From positions 36,314 through 100,313 of the forward strand of contig JANWZA010000026.1 of NCBI GenBank assembly GCA_025054775.1: a DNA stretch of 64,000 nucleotides. Direction: 5' to 3'. Position 1 is the stretch's first letter, and each line of letters opens with the position of its first letter. A program made the translations under genes and the position numbers. This DNA is from Microscillaceae bacterium (GTDB lineage Bacteria > Bacteroidota > Bacteroidia > Cytophagales > Microscillaceae). The notes below the pieces were generated by a model that was not told the DNA's origin, ran no database searches, and saw only the letters and a program-made list of their open reading frames with translations. Of this stretch, positions 51,762 to 60,127 are shown in pieces.

Positions 51762-53486
51762 ATGATATATTTAACCTTAAAGAAAGTAACTGGGGCGATA
51801 CTATTTTTTTTTCTTATATCTCAAATACCCGTATTAGCACAATGCTTCAAAGTAGATAGCTTGCAAAGACAACTCCTTCTTTTGCCTAATGACACTAACC
51901 GAGTAAATACGCTCAACCTCTTGGCACAAGAAGTGGTACAACATCAGCAAGGCAAAGCTATTTTTTATGCCAAGCAAGCCCAAAGTTTAGCAAAAGCCCT
52001 CAAATTCTACAAAGGTGAAGTACAAGCCCTTAGAAATCAAGCTTATGCGAATTTCTTAGATGAAACCCAACTCAAGCAAGATGATGCCCTTGAACTCTAC
52101 GAACAAGCCCTTGAGATAGCCAAACGAGAGAATATACTTACTGAAATCGCCGCCTGCCACAAAGATTTAGGAAAATATTACTTTGAACTATGGTACCAAA
52201 AAGAAGAAAACTACCAAAAGTCATTAGATAATTATTTGCAATACCTGAAAATAGTAGAGCAACTTAAAGATAAACCTAGAATAACTGAGGCCTATGAAAT
52301 CGTAGGAGAACTTTACAGCCACCTCAACCAAGATGACGTAGCTATAAAATACTTTCTTAAAGCCGTAGAAATGCGCAAAGAAGACGCTGACCTTATCACA
52401 CCACAAGGCAGTACAAGTAGTTCACGATTATTTGCCAAAGCACAACAAGTATACGAACTAGAAATTGAAAATCAAAAAGTACGAAATTACCTTTTAATAG
52501 TTATTTTACTGCTCGTAACAGCAATATTAGTAGCCATCGTATTCTTTTATATTCAAAATCGACGCACCTATAAAATCTTAATGGCAAAAAATCAGGAAAT
52601 TACTAACCAAAAACGCGATATAGAAGCTAAAAATGAGGAACTTGCCCTACAAGCCGAAGAAATTGCTCGACAAAACCAACAAATTATCCAAGCTAATGAA
52701 CAAATCAAACAAGCTAACCAACGCCTCCAAGAAATGAATGAAAACCTTGAACAAATAGTCATTGAACGTTCCATTGAGCTTTGGAAGACTAATAAAGCCC
52801 TCATAAATAGCAATAAGGAGTTAGATTTACTTATTTACAGAGCCTCACACGATTTCAAAGGACCTGTCTCCACGCTCACAGGGCTAACTAACATAGGTAA
52901 AATGGTGAGCGAAGGTACAGAAAGCAAGCAATTTTTTGAAATGATAGAGCAAACTTCCATTAAAATGGATAAAATGCTCGAAAAGCTACACGCTATAAGC
53001 TATATCGTAGGAAAAAAAATAGATAAAAAACTTATCAACTTTGCACTAATATGCCAAAATGTTAAAGAAAAATTAGAAAGTCTTGCACAGGAAAAACAAG
53101 TAACTTTCTCTTATACCATAGATGACAATATACAACTCTATTCTGATGCTGAAATCATAGAAGTTATTTTAGAAAATTTAGTAGAAAATGCTATCATTTT
53201 TAGAAATCAAGACCCCAATGTTCTTGCTTATGCACAAGTACATGTAAGCCAAAAAACGGAACATACTCAAATTATTGTCAAAGACAATGGAGAGGGCATA
53301 CACGACGAGCATAAAAAACATGTCTTTGATATGTTTTTCAGAGGTTCAGAAGCCTCTAGAGGTAATGGCTTAGGGCTATATTTGGTAAAAAAAGCCCTTT
53401 TAAAGCTAAAAGCAAAAATAAGCCTTAAAACTAAAGTGAATAAATATACCTACTTCAAAGTTAAAATTCCAAATCTTTATTCTTAA
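51762..53486 (+). CDS. TPR histidine kinase
   Basis: A 574-residue kinase. A signal peptide (about 1-26, ending VLAQ) leads to TPR repeats in the periplasm (about 30-215), a transmembrane helix (about 243-265) and a coiled coil. HisKA carries H363 in YRASHDFKGPVSTL, and the HATPase domain (about 455-570) has LVENAIIF, DNGEGI and GNGLGLYLV. The start codon lies 21 bp after the phosphatase gene. This architecture is common in Cytophagales; its response regulator is not adjacent. Confidence 0.92.
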   Translation: MIYLTLKKVTGAILFFFLISQIPVLAQCFKVDSLQRQLLLLPNDTNRVNTLNLLAQEVVQHQQGKAIFYAKQAQSLAKALKFYKGEVQALRNQAYANFLDETQLKQDDALELYEQALEIAKRENILTEIAACHKDLGKYYFELWYQKEENYQKSLDNYLQYLKIVEQLKDKPRITEAYEIVGELYSHLNQDDVAIKYFLKAVEMRKEDADLITPQGSTSSSRLFAKAQQVYELEIENQKVRNYLLIVILLLVTAILVAIVFFYIQNRRTYKILMAKNQEITNQKRDIEAKNEELALQAEEIARQNQQIIQANEQIKQANQRLQEMNENLEQIVIERSIELWKTNKALINSNKELDLLIYRASHDFKGPVSTLTGLTNIGKMVSEGTESKQFFEMIEQTSIKMDKMLEKLHAISYIVGKKIDKKLINFALICQNVKEKLESLAQEKQVTFSYTIDDNIQLYSDAEIIEVILENLVENAIIFRNQDPNVLAYAQVHVSQKTEHTQIIVKDNGEGIHDEHKKHVFDMFFRGSEASRGNGLGLYLVKKALLKLKAKISLKTKVNKYTYFKVKIPNLYS

Positions 53487-53494
53487 TAAATGAG

Positions 53495-53514
53495 TTAGGC
53501 TCAAAGCCTAATTT
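53495..53514 (+). terminator. Weak terminator after the signalling operon
   Basis: 7-bp stem TTAGGCT / AGCCTAA with a 3-nt loop, 9 bp after the kinase stop, followed by only TTT. It may be a processing or weak termination site. Confidence 0.4.
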
Positions 53515-53706
53515 GGAACAGATACAAAGGATTTAGAGGCAGAGGCAGACGCATTGGTAAATAAGAAATAGGCTTTCAACAGGTAAAGAAGTAATAATTA
53601 GATTGGGACTTTGAAGATAATAATACTTAAAAAACCGTGAAAAAAACGAAAATCTCTTTAATTCAAATTCAGTTACAAATAACAAACACAATTCTTTAAT
53701 TTTTCT

Positions 53707-54213
53707 ATGAAAAAGTTAGTATTTATGAAAAAGCTATTTTTCGCGAGTTTATTCAATTTTATGTTATACCTAAATTGCGGACTAATTAGCCACGCTCAAA
53801 TAGTAAAGGAAATCAAACTTCCCGAGCTACAAAAAATGATAAACACAGCCGATGATACTACCCGGATTTTCAACTTCTGGTTTATAGGGTGTAAGCCCTG
53901 CGTTAAAGAAATGCCTTATTTTGAAGAAGTTAACCAAAAATACAAAGACAAAAAAGTAAAAGTAATTTTTGTGCATTGTAGCGAATTAGAAGATTTAGAC
54001 AAAGTTGCCTACTTTGTAGAAAAAAAGAAAATTAAAGCACAGGTAGTGAAATTGAGCGAAAACAACCCTAACTATTGGATACCACGCATAGATAAATCTT
54101 GGCAAGGCTCTACTCCTGCTACTATTTTTATCAATCACCAAAAGAAAAAGCGACTATTTTTTGAAAAACCATTCACTTTGGCTGAATTAGAGCAAATCAT
54201 CAATAATTTTTAA
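53707..54213 (+). CDS. TlpA/thioredoxin-like exported protein
   Basis: A 168-residue protein with a signal peptide (about 1-31, ending SHAQ; a second start at M7 is possible). The thioredoxin fold has the redox pair C62 and C65 in WFIGCKPC and a cis-proline region STPATIFI. It probably reduces or shuffles disulphides in the periplasm. No partner gene (thiol-disulphide carrier) is adjacent. Confidence 0.88.
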   Translation: MKKLVFMKKLFFASLFNFMLYLNCGLISHAQIVKEIKLPELQKMINTADDTTRIFNFWFIGCKPCVKEMPYFEEVNQKYKDKKVKVIFVHCSELEDLDKVAYFVEKKKIKAQVVKLSENNPNYWIPRIDKSWQGSTPATIFINHQKKKRLFFEKPFTLAELEQIINNF

Positions 54214-54240
54214 GAAAAGTTAAGTAGTACTAATTAATCT

Positions 54241-54624
54241 TTACTCACCTTTGTAGGTTAATCGCCTTACTAATTCAACCAAAGCATCAAAATTGATAGG
54301 TTTGGGCAAGTATTCATTGATACCTACGGCTCTAAATTCTTCCAAAGTATAGTTCTTGGCATTGCCTGTGATAGCTATAATAGGCATCGTTTGGTGCTGT
54401 GGATTGGTGGAGGCACGTATCTGCTTAGCACATTCTATACCATCCATCACAGGCATGCTGATATCTAAGAGCAAAATATCATATGTTTCCTTAGCTAATT
54501 TTTCTAATACTTCTTTGCCATTTTTGGCAGTTTCAATATTAAAATTTTGGAACTGTAACACTTTTCTAGCTATATTCTGAATTACAGAACTATCTTCTGC
54601 AATAAGTATTTTTTTATTTCCCAT
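54241..54624 (-). CDS. Stand-alone response regulator receiver
   Basis: A 127-residue CheY-like receiver. E10 and D11 form the acidic pocket, D54 in LLLDISMPVMDG is phosphorylated, the switch T is in AITGNAK and K is in YLPKPI. No output domain. It converges on the TlpA-like gene. It could take phosphate from one of the orphan kinases or hybrid systems elsewhere. Confidence 0.93.
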   Translation of the reverse strand: MGNKKILIAEDSSVIQNIARKVLQFQNFNIETAKNGKEVLEKLAKETYDILLLDISMPVMDGIECAKQIRASTNPQHQTMPIIAITGNAKNYTLEEFRAVGINEYLPKPINFDALVELVRRLTYKGE

Positions 54625-54651
54625 AGTGCTTGTAAGCGAAAATTAATAGTA

Positions 54652-54682
54652 CAAATTTAGCTCTTTCTATCAATTTGACAAA
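54652..54682 (-). promoter_or_regulatory. Promoter of the response regulator
   Basis: On the minus strand, -33 TTTG (54679-54682), 19-bp spacer, -7 TAAATTTG (54652-54659), about 28 bp upstream of the ATG. Confidence 0.55.
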
Positions 54683-54784
54683 TTTGAGTAAAAAATATTC
54701 CTACCCTCAAGGCTTATACATTTAGAACTTTTTTTACTTATTTTAAGTTCTACTAATAAGTATCTTTTATACAATTTTGAACTT

Positions 54785-55111
54785 ATGATACAAGTAACAG
54801 AAAAAGCTAGAGAACAAATAATAGACTTACGAAAAAAAGAAGGTTATAGTGATAATCACTACCTCAGAGTTGCTGTGAAAGGCGGTGGCTGTTCTGGACT
54901 CATGTACCACCTCTCTTTTGATGCAGAACGCAAACCTACAGACGAAATTTTTGAAGATAAAGGCATATCCGTTATAGTAGATAAAAAAAGCTTACTTTAT
55001 TTGTTAGGTACAGTATTAGACTTTTCTGATGGACTGAATGGCAAAGGGTTTCAGTTCATCAACCCTAATGCTTCGCGTACTTGCGGTTGTGGTGAAAGTT
55101 TTGCTGTCTAG
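54785..55111 (+). CDS. A-type iron-sulfur cluster carrier (IscA/ErpA family)
   Basis: A 108-residue HesB/IscA protein. The three conserved cysteines are C36 in GGGCSGLMY and C100 and C102 in RTCGCGESF. It carries Fe-S clusters to target enzymes such as IspG, encoded at 57585. A good terminator follows 25 bp after its stop. Confidence 0.94.
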   Translation: MIQVTEKAREQIIDLRKKEGYSDNHYLRVAVKGGGCSGLMYHLSFDAERKPTDEIFEDKGISVIVDKKSLLYLLGTVLDFSDGLNGKGFQFINPNASRTCGCGESFAV

Positions 55112-55135
55112 ATATAAAGCAATAGACTAATTTAT

Positions 55136-55172
55136 GCCATATGCTTTGTTTAAGTATATGGCTTTCTTTTTT
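55136..55172 (+). terminator. Intrinsic terminator after the IscA-like gene
   Basis: 11-bp stem GCCATATGCTT / AAGTATATGGC (one G-T pair), loop TGTTT, then TTTCTTTTTT. Confidence 0.85.
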
Positions 55173-55211
55173 ATGTCATTGTTTATTACAATCTAAAAAG
55201 CAGAAAAAAAC

Positions 55212-55219
55212 TATTTTTG
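55212..55219 (+). promoter_or_regulatory. -7 promoter element of murG (TATTTTTG)
   Basis: Matches TAnnTTTG and overlaps a possible TTG start at 55217, showing that murG starts at the GTG at 55250. Confidence 0.5.
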
Positions 55220-55249
55220 CCTAAGAAATTAATTATTCAATTTAATCCA

Positions 55250-56350
55250 GTGAAATACATTATTAGCGGTGGAGGTACTGGGGGGCATATTTACCCTGCC
55301 ATAGCGGTAGCCCAAGCCTTACAAAGCATAGATAGCTTAGCAGAAATTCTTTTTGTGGGAGCCAAAGGTAGAATGGAAATGCAGAAAGTCCCTCAGGCGG
55401 GATATCCAATAGAAGGGTTGTGGATTAGTGGCATAGAACGTAAACTAAGCCTAAAAATGTTTGGATTCCCTTTCAAATTAGTTTCTAGTTTGTGGCGAGC
55501 ATATCGTATTTTGCAAAAATTCAAACCTGATGTAGTAGTTGGCTTTGGAGGATATGCCAGTGGTGCAGTACTATATGTAGCTCAAAAGTTAGGCCTACCT
55601 ACCATAATTCAAGAACAAAATAGCTATGCAGGTTTAACCAACCAGTGGTTGGCAAAAAAAGCCCAAGCCATTTGTGTAGCTTATCCAAACATGGAAGCAT
55701 TTTTTCCCAAAGAAAAAACGTTGCTTACAGGCAATCCTATAAGACAAGATATTTTGCATTTAGCAGAAAAAAAAACAGAAGCCTATGAATATTTTGACTT
55801 GTCGCCTAATAAAAAAACCCTCTTTATTATGGGAGGAAGTTTGGGAGCACGTAGTATTAACGAAACTTTACAAAACCAATTAACCCAACTCCTAAGCCAA
55901 GATATTCAGGTCCTATGGCAAACAGGTAAATTATTTTGGTCTCAAAACCAAGCATTTATAGCACACAATCAATCTCCAATGGTCAAGATTGTAGAATTTA
56001 TTAACCGCATGGATTTAGCTTACAGTATAGCTGACGTAGTAATTTCAAGAGCAGGTGCCCTATCTATTTCTGAGCTATGCTTAGCAGGCAAACCTACTAT
56101 TTTCGTGCCTTTTCCATTTGCCGCTGAAGACCACCAAACTAAAAATGTGCAAGCACTTTTGAGCAAACAAGCCGCAATTTTAGTGCCTGATAATCAAGTA
56201 AGAACACAACTAATCAGAAAAGTCATTCAGCTCATAAAGGATGATGCTCTACAGCAAAAACTTTCAGAGAATATTCACTCATTCGCTAAACCTAATGCTA
56301 CAAATGAAATTGCACAAATAATATGGCAAATTGCTAAAAAAAGCAAATAA
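55250..56350 (+). CDS. murG: MurG N-acetylglucosaminyltransferase
   Basis: A 366-residue glycosyltransferase that adds GlcNAc to lipid I to give lipid II for cell-wall synthesis. It is started at GTG 55250, which yields the standard N-terminus KYIISGGGTGGHIYPAIAVA. An upstream TTG lies in the promoter element. Donor-site motifs IMGGSLGARSIN and ISRAGALSISELCLAGKP are intact. In most bacteria, including many Bacteroidota, murG sits in the dcw cell-division cluster; here it is alone between an Fe-S carrier gene and a small membrane protein gene. Confidence 0.95.
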   Translation: MKYIISGGGTGGHIYPAIAVAQALQSIDSLAEILFVGAKGRMEMQKVPQAGYPIEGLWISGIERKLSLKMFGFPFKLVSSLWRAYRILQKFKPDVVVGFGGYASGAVLYVAQKLGLPTIIQEQNSYAGLTNQWLAKKAQAICVAYPNMEAFFPKEKTLLTGNPIRQDILHLAEKKTEAYEYFDLSPNKKTLFIMGGSLGARSINETLQNQLTQLLSQDIQVLWQTGKLFWSQNQAFIAHNQSPMVKIVEFINRMDLAYSIADVVISRAGALSISELCLAGKPTIFVPFPFAAEDHQTKNVQALLSKQAAILVPDNQVRTQLIRKVIQLIKDDALQQKLSENIHSFAKPNATNEIAQIIWQIAKKSK

Positions 56351-56359
56351 GTGAATTTT

Positions 56360-56599
56360 TTAATTCTCTTCTGGCAATCCACTTGCATGAGGGACATCAC
56401 AATACCAATAACCCTCTGAAAACTTTTGTTCAGGAGCTACGCCATCTTTCAACATACGTATCACCAACCAAATAAGCACAAAAGGTGAAAATGCAAACAA
56501 AATCATAATCAGTTCCAAAGGAAATGAGGAACGACAAACAATTGTAAAAAATAGCACATACAAAGTGCTCACAATTACAGGAAATTGAATATTTTGCAT
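56360..56599 (-). CDS. Small two-helix membrane protein
   Basis: A 79-residue protein with two hydrophobic segments (about 6-24 and 28-49) and a conserved-looking tail FSEGYWYCDVPHASGLPEEN. It resembles short conserved hypothetical proteins of this phylum. It ends 9 bp from the convergent murG stop. Function unknown. Confidence 0.6.
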   Translation of the reverse strand: MQNIQFPVIVSTLYVLFFTIVCRSSFPLELIMILFAFSPFVLIWLVIRMLKDGVAPEQKFSEGYWYCDVPHASGLPEEN

Positions 56600-56682
56600 A
56601 GGAAATAAATGTTCTAAGTGTTACGTACATAATAACACTTATTTATTTATTTTGTTTAATATTTTTTGAAAAAAAGTTAAAC

Positions 56683-56788
56683 AAAAAAAAAGACTTACCA
56701 AAGCATTACGAAAGTTTTGATTTATAACCTCACTGATTTTCAAAACTAATTTTTCGTAAAAATCTTCTATTCATAAAGTTTGGTAAGT
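56683..56788 (-). terminator. Terminator-like structured RNA after the STAS-like gene
   Basis: Outer arms ACTTACCAAA / TTTGGTAAGT (56693-56702, 56779-56788) enclose two further stems (56706-56712 / 56753-56759 and 56713-56720 / 56740-56747). On the minus strand the structure ends in C and nine T residues (56683-56691). It is far larger than a simple terminator. Confidence 0.6.
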
Positions 56789-56822
56789 ATAAAACTCTTT
56801 TTAAGGAGGGAGCTGTTAGCTA

Positions 56823-57248
56823 TTAAGTAACACTTTGTAGCCATTTTTCAGCCTCTTCTACGGTATCAAAGTAGCGGGTTTCTATGGCTCCTTGAGTATC
56901 TTTTTGTTTTTGGGTTCCTGCTACTAAATTTTTGAGGCTTACTTCGCCAAAAATATTTTTAGCTAATATCACTGCCGAGTAGATATTTTTTCCTAATTTT
57001 TGTACCACGCGTGGTGTCCAGTCATTAACCACCCATTTTATATCATCGGGTGCTATTACACCTGCTTCGCGTTGGTCAAATATCCATTTTTTGACATAGT
57101 ATGCGTCCATAATTTCTAAAGCTTTATTAAGAATGTTTCTATACTCGGGGCTTGGTGTAAAGTTATGCCAAGTGAGGTACAAGATATTTTTATCAGGCTG
57201 ATACACAATATTTGCGTGTTTGGTTTGAAAAGACGTATTCACATTCAT
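56823..57248 (-). CDS. STAS/SpoIIAA-like protein
   Basis: A 141-residue cytoplasmic protein started at the ATG 57248; an upstream TTG at 57260 is less likely. Alternating strands and helices (ILYLTWHNFTPSPEYRNILNKALEIMDAYYVKKWIFDQRE...SAVILAKNIFGEVSLKNLVAG) match the SpoIIAA-like STAS fold. The usual phosphorylatable serine motif of an anti-anti-sigma factor is not evident. It could be a target or relative of the SpoIIE-type phosphatases (5402 and 49011), but the link is inferred. Confidence 0.6.
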   Translation of the reverse strand: MNVNTSFQTKHANIVYQPDKNILYLTWHNFTPSPEYRNILNKALEIMDAYYVKKWIFDQREAGVIAPDDIKWVVNDWTPRVVQKLGKNIYSAVILAKNIFGEVSLKNLVAGTQKQKDTQGAIETRYFDTVEEAEKWLQSVT

Positions 57249-57584
57249 ACCCTTAGGCAAAGTTTGAGGTAAATACTATTTCATACATCTTTAATATATG
57301 GTGCCTATATAGTATTGCAAAGGTATCAAAATTGTTTTAAGTTTACAATTTTTAAGCCAACGAACATATTATTTTTTGTCAGAAATAACAGTAGTTGCAT
57401 TCAACTCATAAGAGTTGTTTAGGATTTATTTTTGGCAGTGGTATAACATAAAATGTATGATGTAAATAGCTACAAGATTGTATTAGAATGAACTAATAAT
57501 TCGTTTTTGAATATAAACTAATACCTATAAATATAACTAATACTTATCATACAATTTTGAAGCACCTACCTAAAATCATTTAAC
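57249..57584. other. Intergenic region, 336 bp
   Basis: Holds the STAS-like gene promoter (57318-57348), a hairpin CAACTC-ATAA-GAGTTG (57402-57417) that may end ispG, and three copies of AACTAATA between 57495 and 57545. Confidence 0.5.
57318..57348 (-). promoter_or_regulatory. Promoter of the STAS-like gene
   Basis: On the minus strand, -33 TTG (57346-57348), 20-bp spacer, -7 TACCTTTG (57318-57325), 70 bp upstream of the ATG. Confidence 0.5.
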
Positions 57585-59600
57585 CTAACTTTCTACCTCA
57601 CTTAAAATGGTTGGTTCAATCCATCGGTTATCTTCTTTTATCAATTCAATTAGTTCATCTACGGCACGATGCGTAGGTACGTTCTTTTTTACAATATTTT
57701 GCCCTCTATAAAGCGTAATTCGGTCTTTACCTGAGCCTACGTACCCATAGTCTGCATCTGCCATTTCTCCAGGTCCGTTCACGATACAGCCCATGATAGC
57801 AATCTTCACTCCTTTCAAATGGTCAGTACGTTTACGAATCATGGCAGTAGTTTCTTGTAAATCAAATAAAGTTCTACCACAACTTGGGCAAGAGATATAC
57901 TCGGTGCGTGTCATGCGGGTACGTGCTGCTTGCAAAATACCAAAAGCTGTAGAATTAAGCATTTTGATTTGTTGTAAGGTCTCATTTTTACTATCAGCGT
58001 ATTTATCTAAACATATCAATACACCATCACCTAAGCCATCAATCAACAATCCACCCACATCGGTAGCAGCGCGAAGTTGCAACGTTTCAGTATCTAAATT
58101 TTGTGAATAACTACGCTTAATTACCACTGGCAAATATATTCCTTCACTTTGTAAAAGGAGAATTCTAGCGCGAAGGGTCTGAAGAGCATTAGGCATTTTG
58201 GTTTCTAATACCAACACACAAGGTTTAGTCTCTTTTCGTAAATGTTCTAAAAGTTTTTCGCAAATATCTGCATCAGACAAAACTAAAAAATTCAGCTCTT
58301 CAGAAAGATTATCAAAATTAAGATATTGCTCTCGGCTGAGCATTGGGTAAGATTTTACGGGCTCTTTTATCCAAGCACCATAGTCTTGAATAGCTTTTAA
58401 GCCATTAGGCATCATGAAAGGTACTGCTTGGTTGCCTAAATATACAAAATCAGCGGCAGTATCATTGCTCCCCCACTTGTCAGTAAGGGGCAGATAGGTA
58501 TATCCAAAAGCCTTAAAGTCAGACATTTGTATATCTTGTATTTGCGAAAAATCAATAATTACACGCGGTACATTGTCCTTGCCAATATTTAATACTTCGC
58601 AAGTGGGGCGCTTTTTGTACTGAAATGGATTAAAGGTAGTATCTACAATTATTCGCTCCCTTTGAGAAAAATTTGCGCTTGGATTATAAGTGTATTGTTG
58701 TGTATATTTTTCTACTAGTTTGCGAGCTACGGGAATTTCAAATTCAGGCTCTTCAGTAAGCGAAACGCGTATGGTATCTCCTAATCCATCTTCCAACAAG
58801 GTACCAATTCCTACGGCGGATTTGATACGTCCATCTTCTCCATCACCTGCCTCTGTTACGCCTAAATGTAAAGGGTATGGTTTTAATTTCTCTGCTTCTA
58901 ACCGATTGACTAACAAGCGATACGCCTGTACCATTACTTGCGGATTAGAGGATTTCATAGAAATAACTACATTATAAAAATTCATTTCCTCACAAATCCG
59001 AACAAACTCCAAAGCTGACTCTACCATACCCCATGGATTATCTCCATAGCGGTTTACAATACGGTCAGAAAGCGAGCCGTGGTTTGTACCAATGCGAATA
59101 GCGGTGCCATACTCTTTACAAATTTTGAGCAAAGGAATAAACTTATCTCTAATTTTTTGTATCTCTTCTTCATATTCAGCATCAGTATATTCTATCACTT
59201 GAAAGCGTTTCTTGTCTACATAATTACCTGGATTGATACGTACTTTTTCTACCAACCTTGCAGCAATTTCGGCAGCATTAGGTGTAAAATGAATATCAGC
59301 TATGATGGGAGTATTATAACCACGTTTACGTAATTCTGCTCTAATATTTTTCAAATTCTCAGCTTCCTTGATGCTAGGGGCAGTAATACGTACATATTCG
59401 CAACCTGCCTCTATCATACGAATAGACTGCTCTACGGTGGCTATAGTGTCCATCGTGTTAGTAGTAGTCATAGATTGAACACGAATGGGATTATTTCCAC
59501 CAAGCGGCACATCACCGATTTGTACTTCAATTGTTTTACGTCTTTGATAGCTTGTAAGTGAGGGAGCGTATAAAAAATTTTGTAGTTTTTCAGTAAACAT
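57585..59600 (-). CDS. ispG: 4-hydroxy-3-methylbut-2-en-1-yl diphosphate synthase IspG, long form
   Basis: A 671-residue enzyme of the MEP isoprenoid pathway that reduces MEcPP to HMBPP with a [4Fe-4S] cluster. The ATG at 59600 is chosen because the -7 element (59637-59644) overlaps the longer start. The TIM-barrel half (about 15-290; GGNNPIRVQSMTTTNT) and the C-terminal cluster domain (about 570-671; ISCPSCGRT and MGCIVNGPGEM) are separated by about 270 residues, the extra domain of the long form found in Bacteroidota, Chlamydia and plants. The IscA-like gene at 54785 may supply its cluster. Confidence 0.95.
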   Translation of the reverse strand: MFTEKLQNFLYAPSLTSYQRRKTIEVQIGDVPLGGNNPIRVQSMTTTNTMDTIATVEQSIRMIEAGCEYVRITAPSIKEAENLKNIRAELRKRGYNTPIIADIHFTPNAAEIAARLVEKVRINPGNYVDKKRFQVIEYTDAEYEEEIQKIRDKFIPLLKICKEYGTAIRIGTNHGSLSDRIVNRYGDNPWGMVESALEFVRICEEMNFYNVVISMKSSNPQVMVQAYRLLVNRLEAEKLKPYPLHLGVTEAGDGEDGRIKSAVGIGTLLEDGLGDTIRVSLTEEPEFEIPVARKLVEKYTQQYTYNPSANFSQRERIIVDTTFNPFQYKKRPTCEVLNIGKDNVPRVIIDFSQIQDIQMSDFKAFGYTYLPLTDKWGSNDTAADFVYLGNQAVPFMMPNGLKAIQDYGAWIKEPVKSYPMLSREQYLNFDNLSEELNFLVLSDADICEKLLEHLRKETKPCVLVLETKMPNALQTLRARILLLQSEGIYLPVVIKRSYSQNLDTETLQLRAATDVGGLLIDGLGDGVLICLDKYADSKNETLQQIKMLNSTAFGILQAARTRMTRTEYISCPSCGRTLFDLQETTAMIRKRTDHLKGVKIAIMGCIVNGPGEMADADYGYVGSGKDRITLYRGQNIVKKNVPTHRAVDELIELIKEDNRWIEPTILSEVES

Positions 59601-59636
59601 AAAATTGCAAATGAAAAAACGAAGTATACAAACATA

Positions 59637-59644
59637 CAAAACTA
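59637..59644 (-). promoter_or_regulatory. -7 promoter element of ispG (TAGTTTTG on minus strand)
   Basis: Matches TAnnTTTG. It covers the possible ATG at 59639 and so favours the start at 59600. Confidence 0.45.
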
Positions 59645-59841
59645 TAAACCATTTTAAGGTTTAGGTTGTTTGCAAATACTCCAAATGTGAAAAAGTTTAC
59701 TTGTATTTTAATACAGATATTTACAAAATAAGTTGAAATTAAGTAGTTTTTTGAATTTGCAAAAAGCTGCTTAGGATTTATTTTTTGTTCATTCTGCATA
59801 TAAAAATGGGAGCAGATATACTTAAAAATACAATTTTTGCC

Positions 59842-59907
59842 TAAGATTTCTATGAAAGGGCTATTTTAGATTAAAGCCCTAAAACAAACCTTTGATCAGA
59901 AATCTTA
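59842..59907. repeat. Nested inverted repeat, possible small RNA
   Basis: Outer 10-bp arms TAAGATTTCT / AGAAATCTTA (59842-59851, 59898-59907) enclose AGGGCT / AGCCCT (59857-59862, 59875-59880). A promoter-like CAATTTTTG lies just upstream. It matches no RNA family that I recognise. Confidence 0.5.
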
Positions 59908-60078
59908 TCTTTTACAATTCCAAGCAACTTCTCGTAGATAGCTTACCTGTCTAAGACATAGTGGCAATACCACCCAAATTTGTTAACCTAAACAGCTTTA
60001 TGTAATTTTGTTTGGAGAGTTTAAAACCAACGTTTACCTAAACTTGTATTTATCATACGCAAAGATTATAAAAATACG

Positions 60079-60086
60079 TATTTTTG
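60079..60086 (+). promoter_or_regulatory. -7 promoter element of priA (TATTTTTG)
   Basis: Matches TAnnTTTG, 42 bp upstream of the priA ATG. Confidence 0.45.
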
Positions 60087-60127
60087 TGCCATCCATTGCC
60101 AAAAAATATTTCAATTATTGATTTTAC

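Larger units (their letters stand above)
59601..60127. other. Divergent intergenic region ispG / priA, 527 bp
   Basis: The longest gap in the window. It has an ispG -7 element (59637-59644), a nested inverted repeat (59842-59907), a small stem GTGG-CAATA-CCAC (near 59960) and a priA -7 element (60079-60086). A small RNA gene is possible in 59840-60000. Confidence 0.5.

Noticed and set aside
53495..53514. Strong terminator at the end of the signalling operon.
   Set aside because: The stem is short and is followed by only three T residues, so it is listed only as weak.
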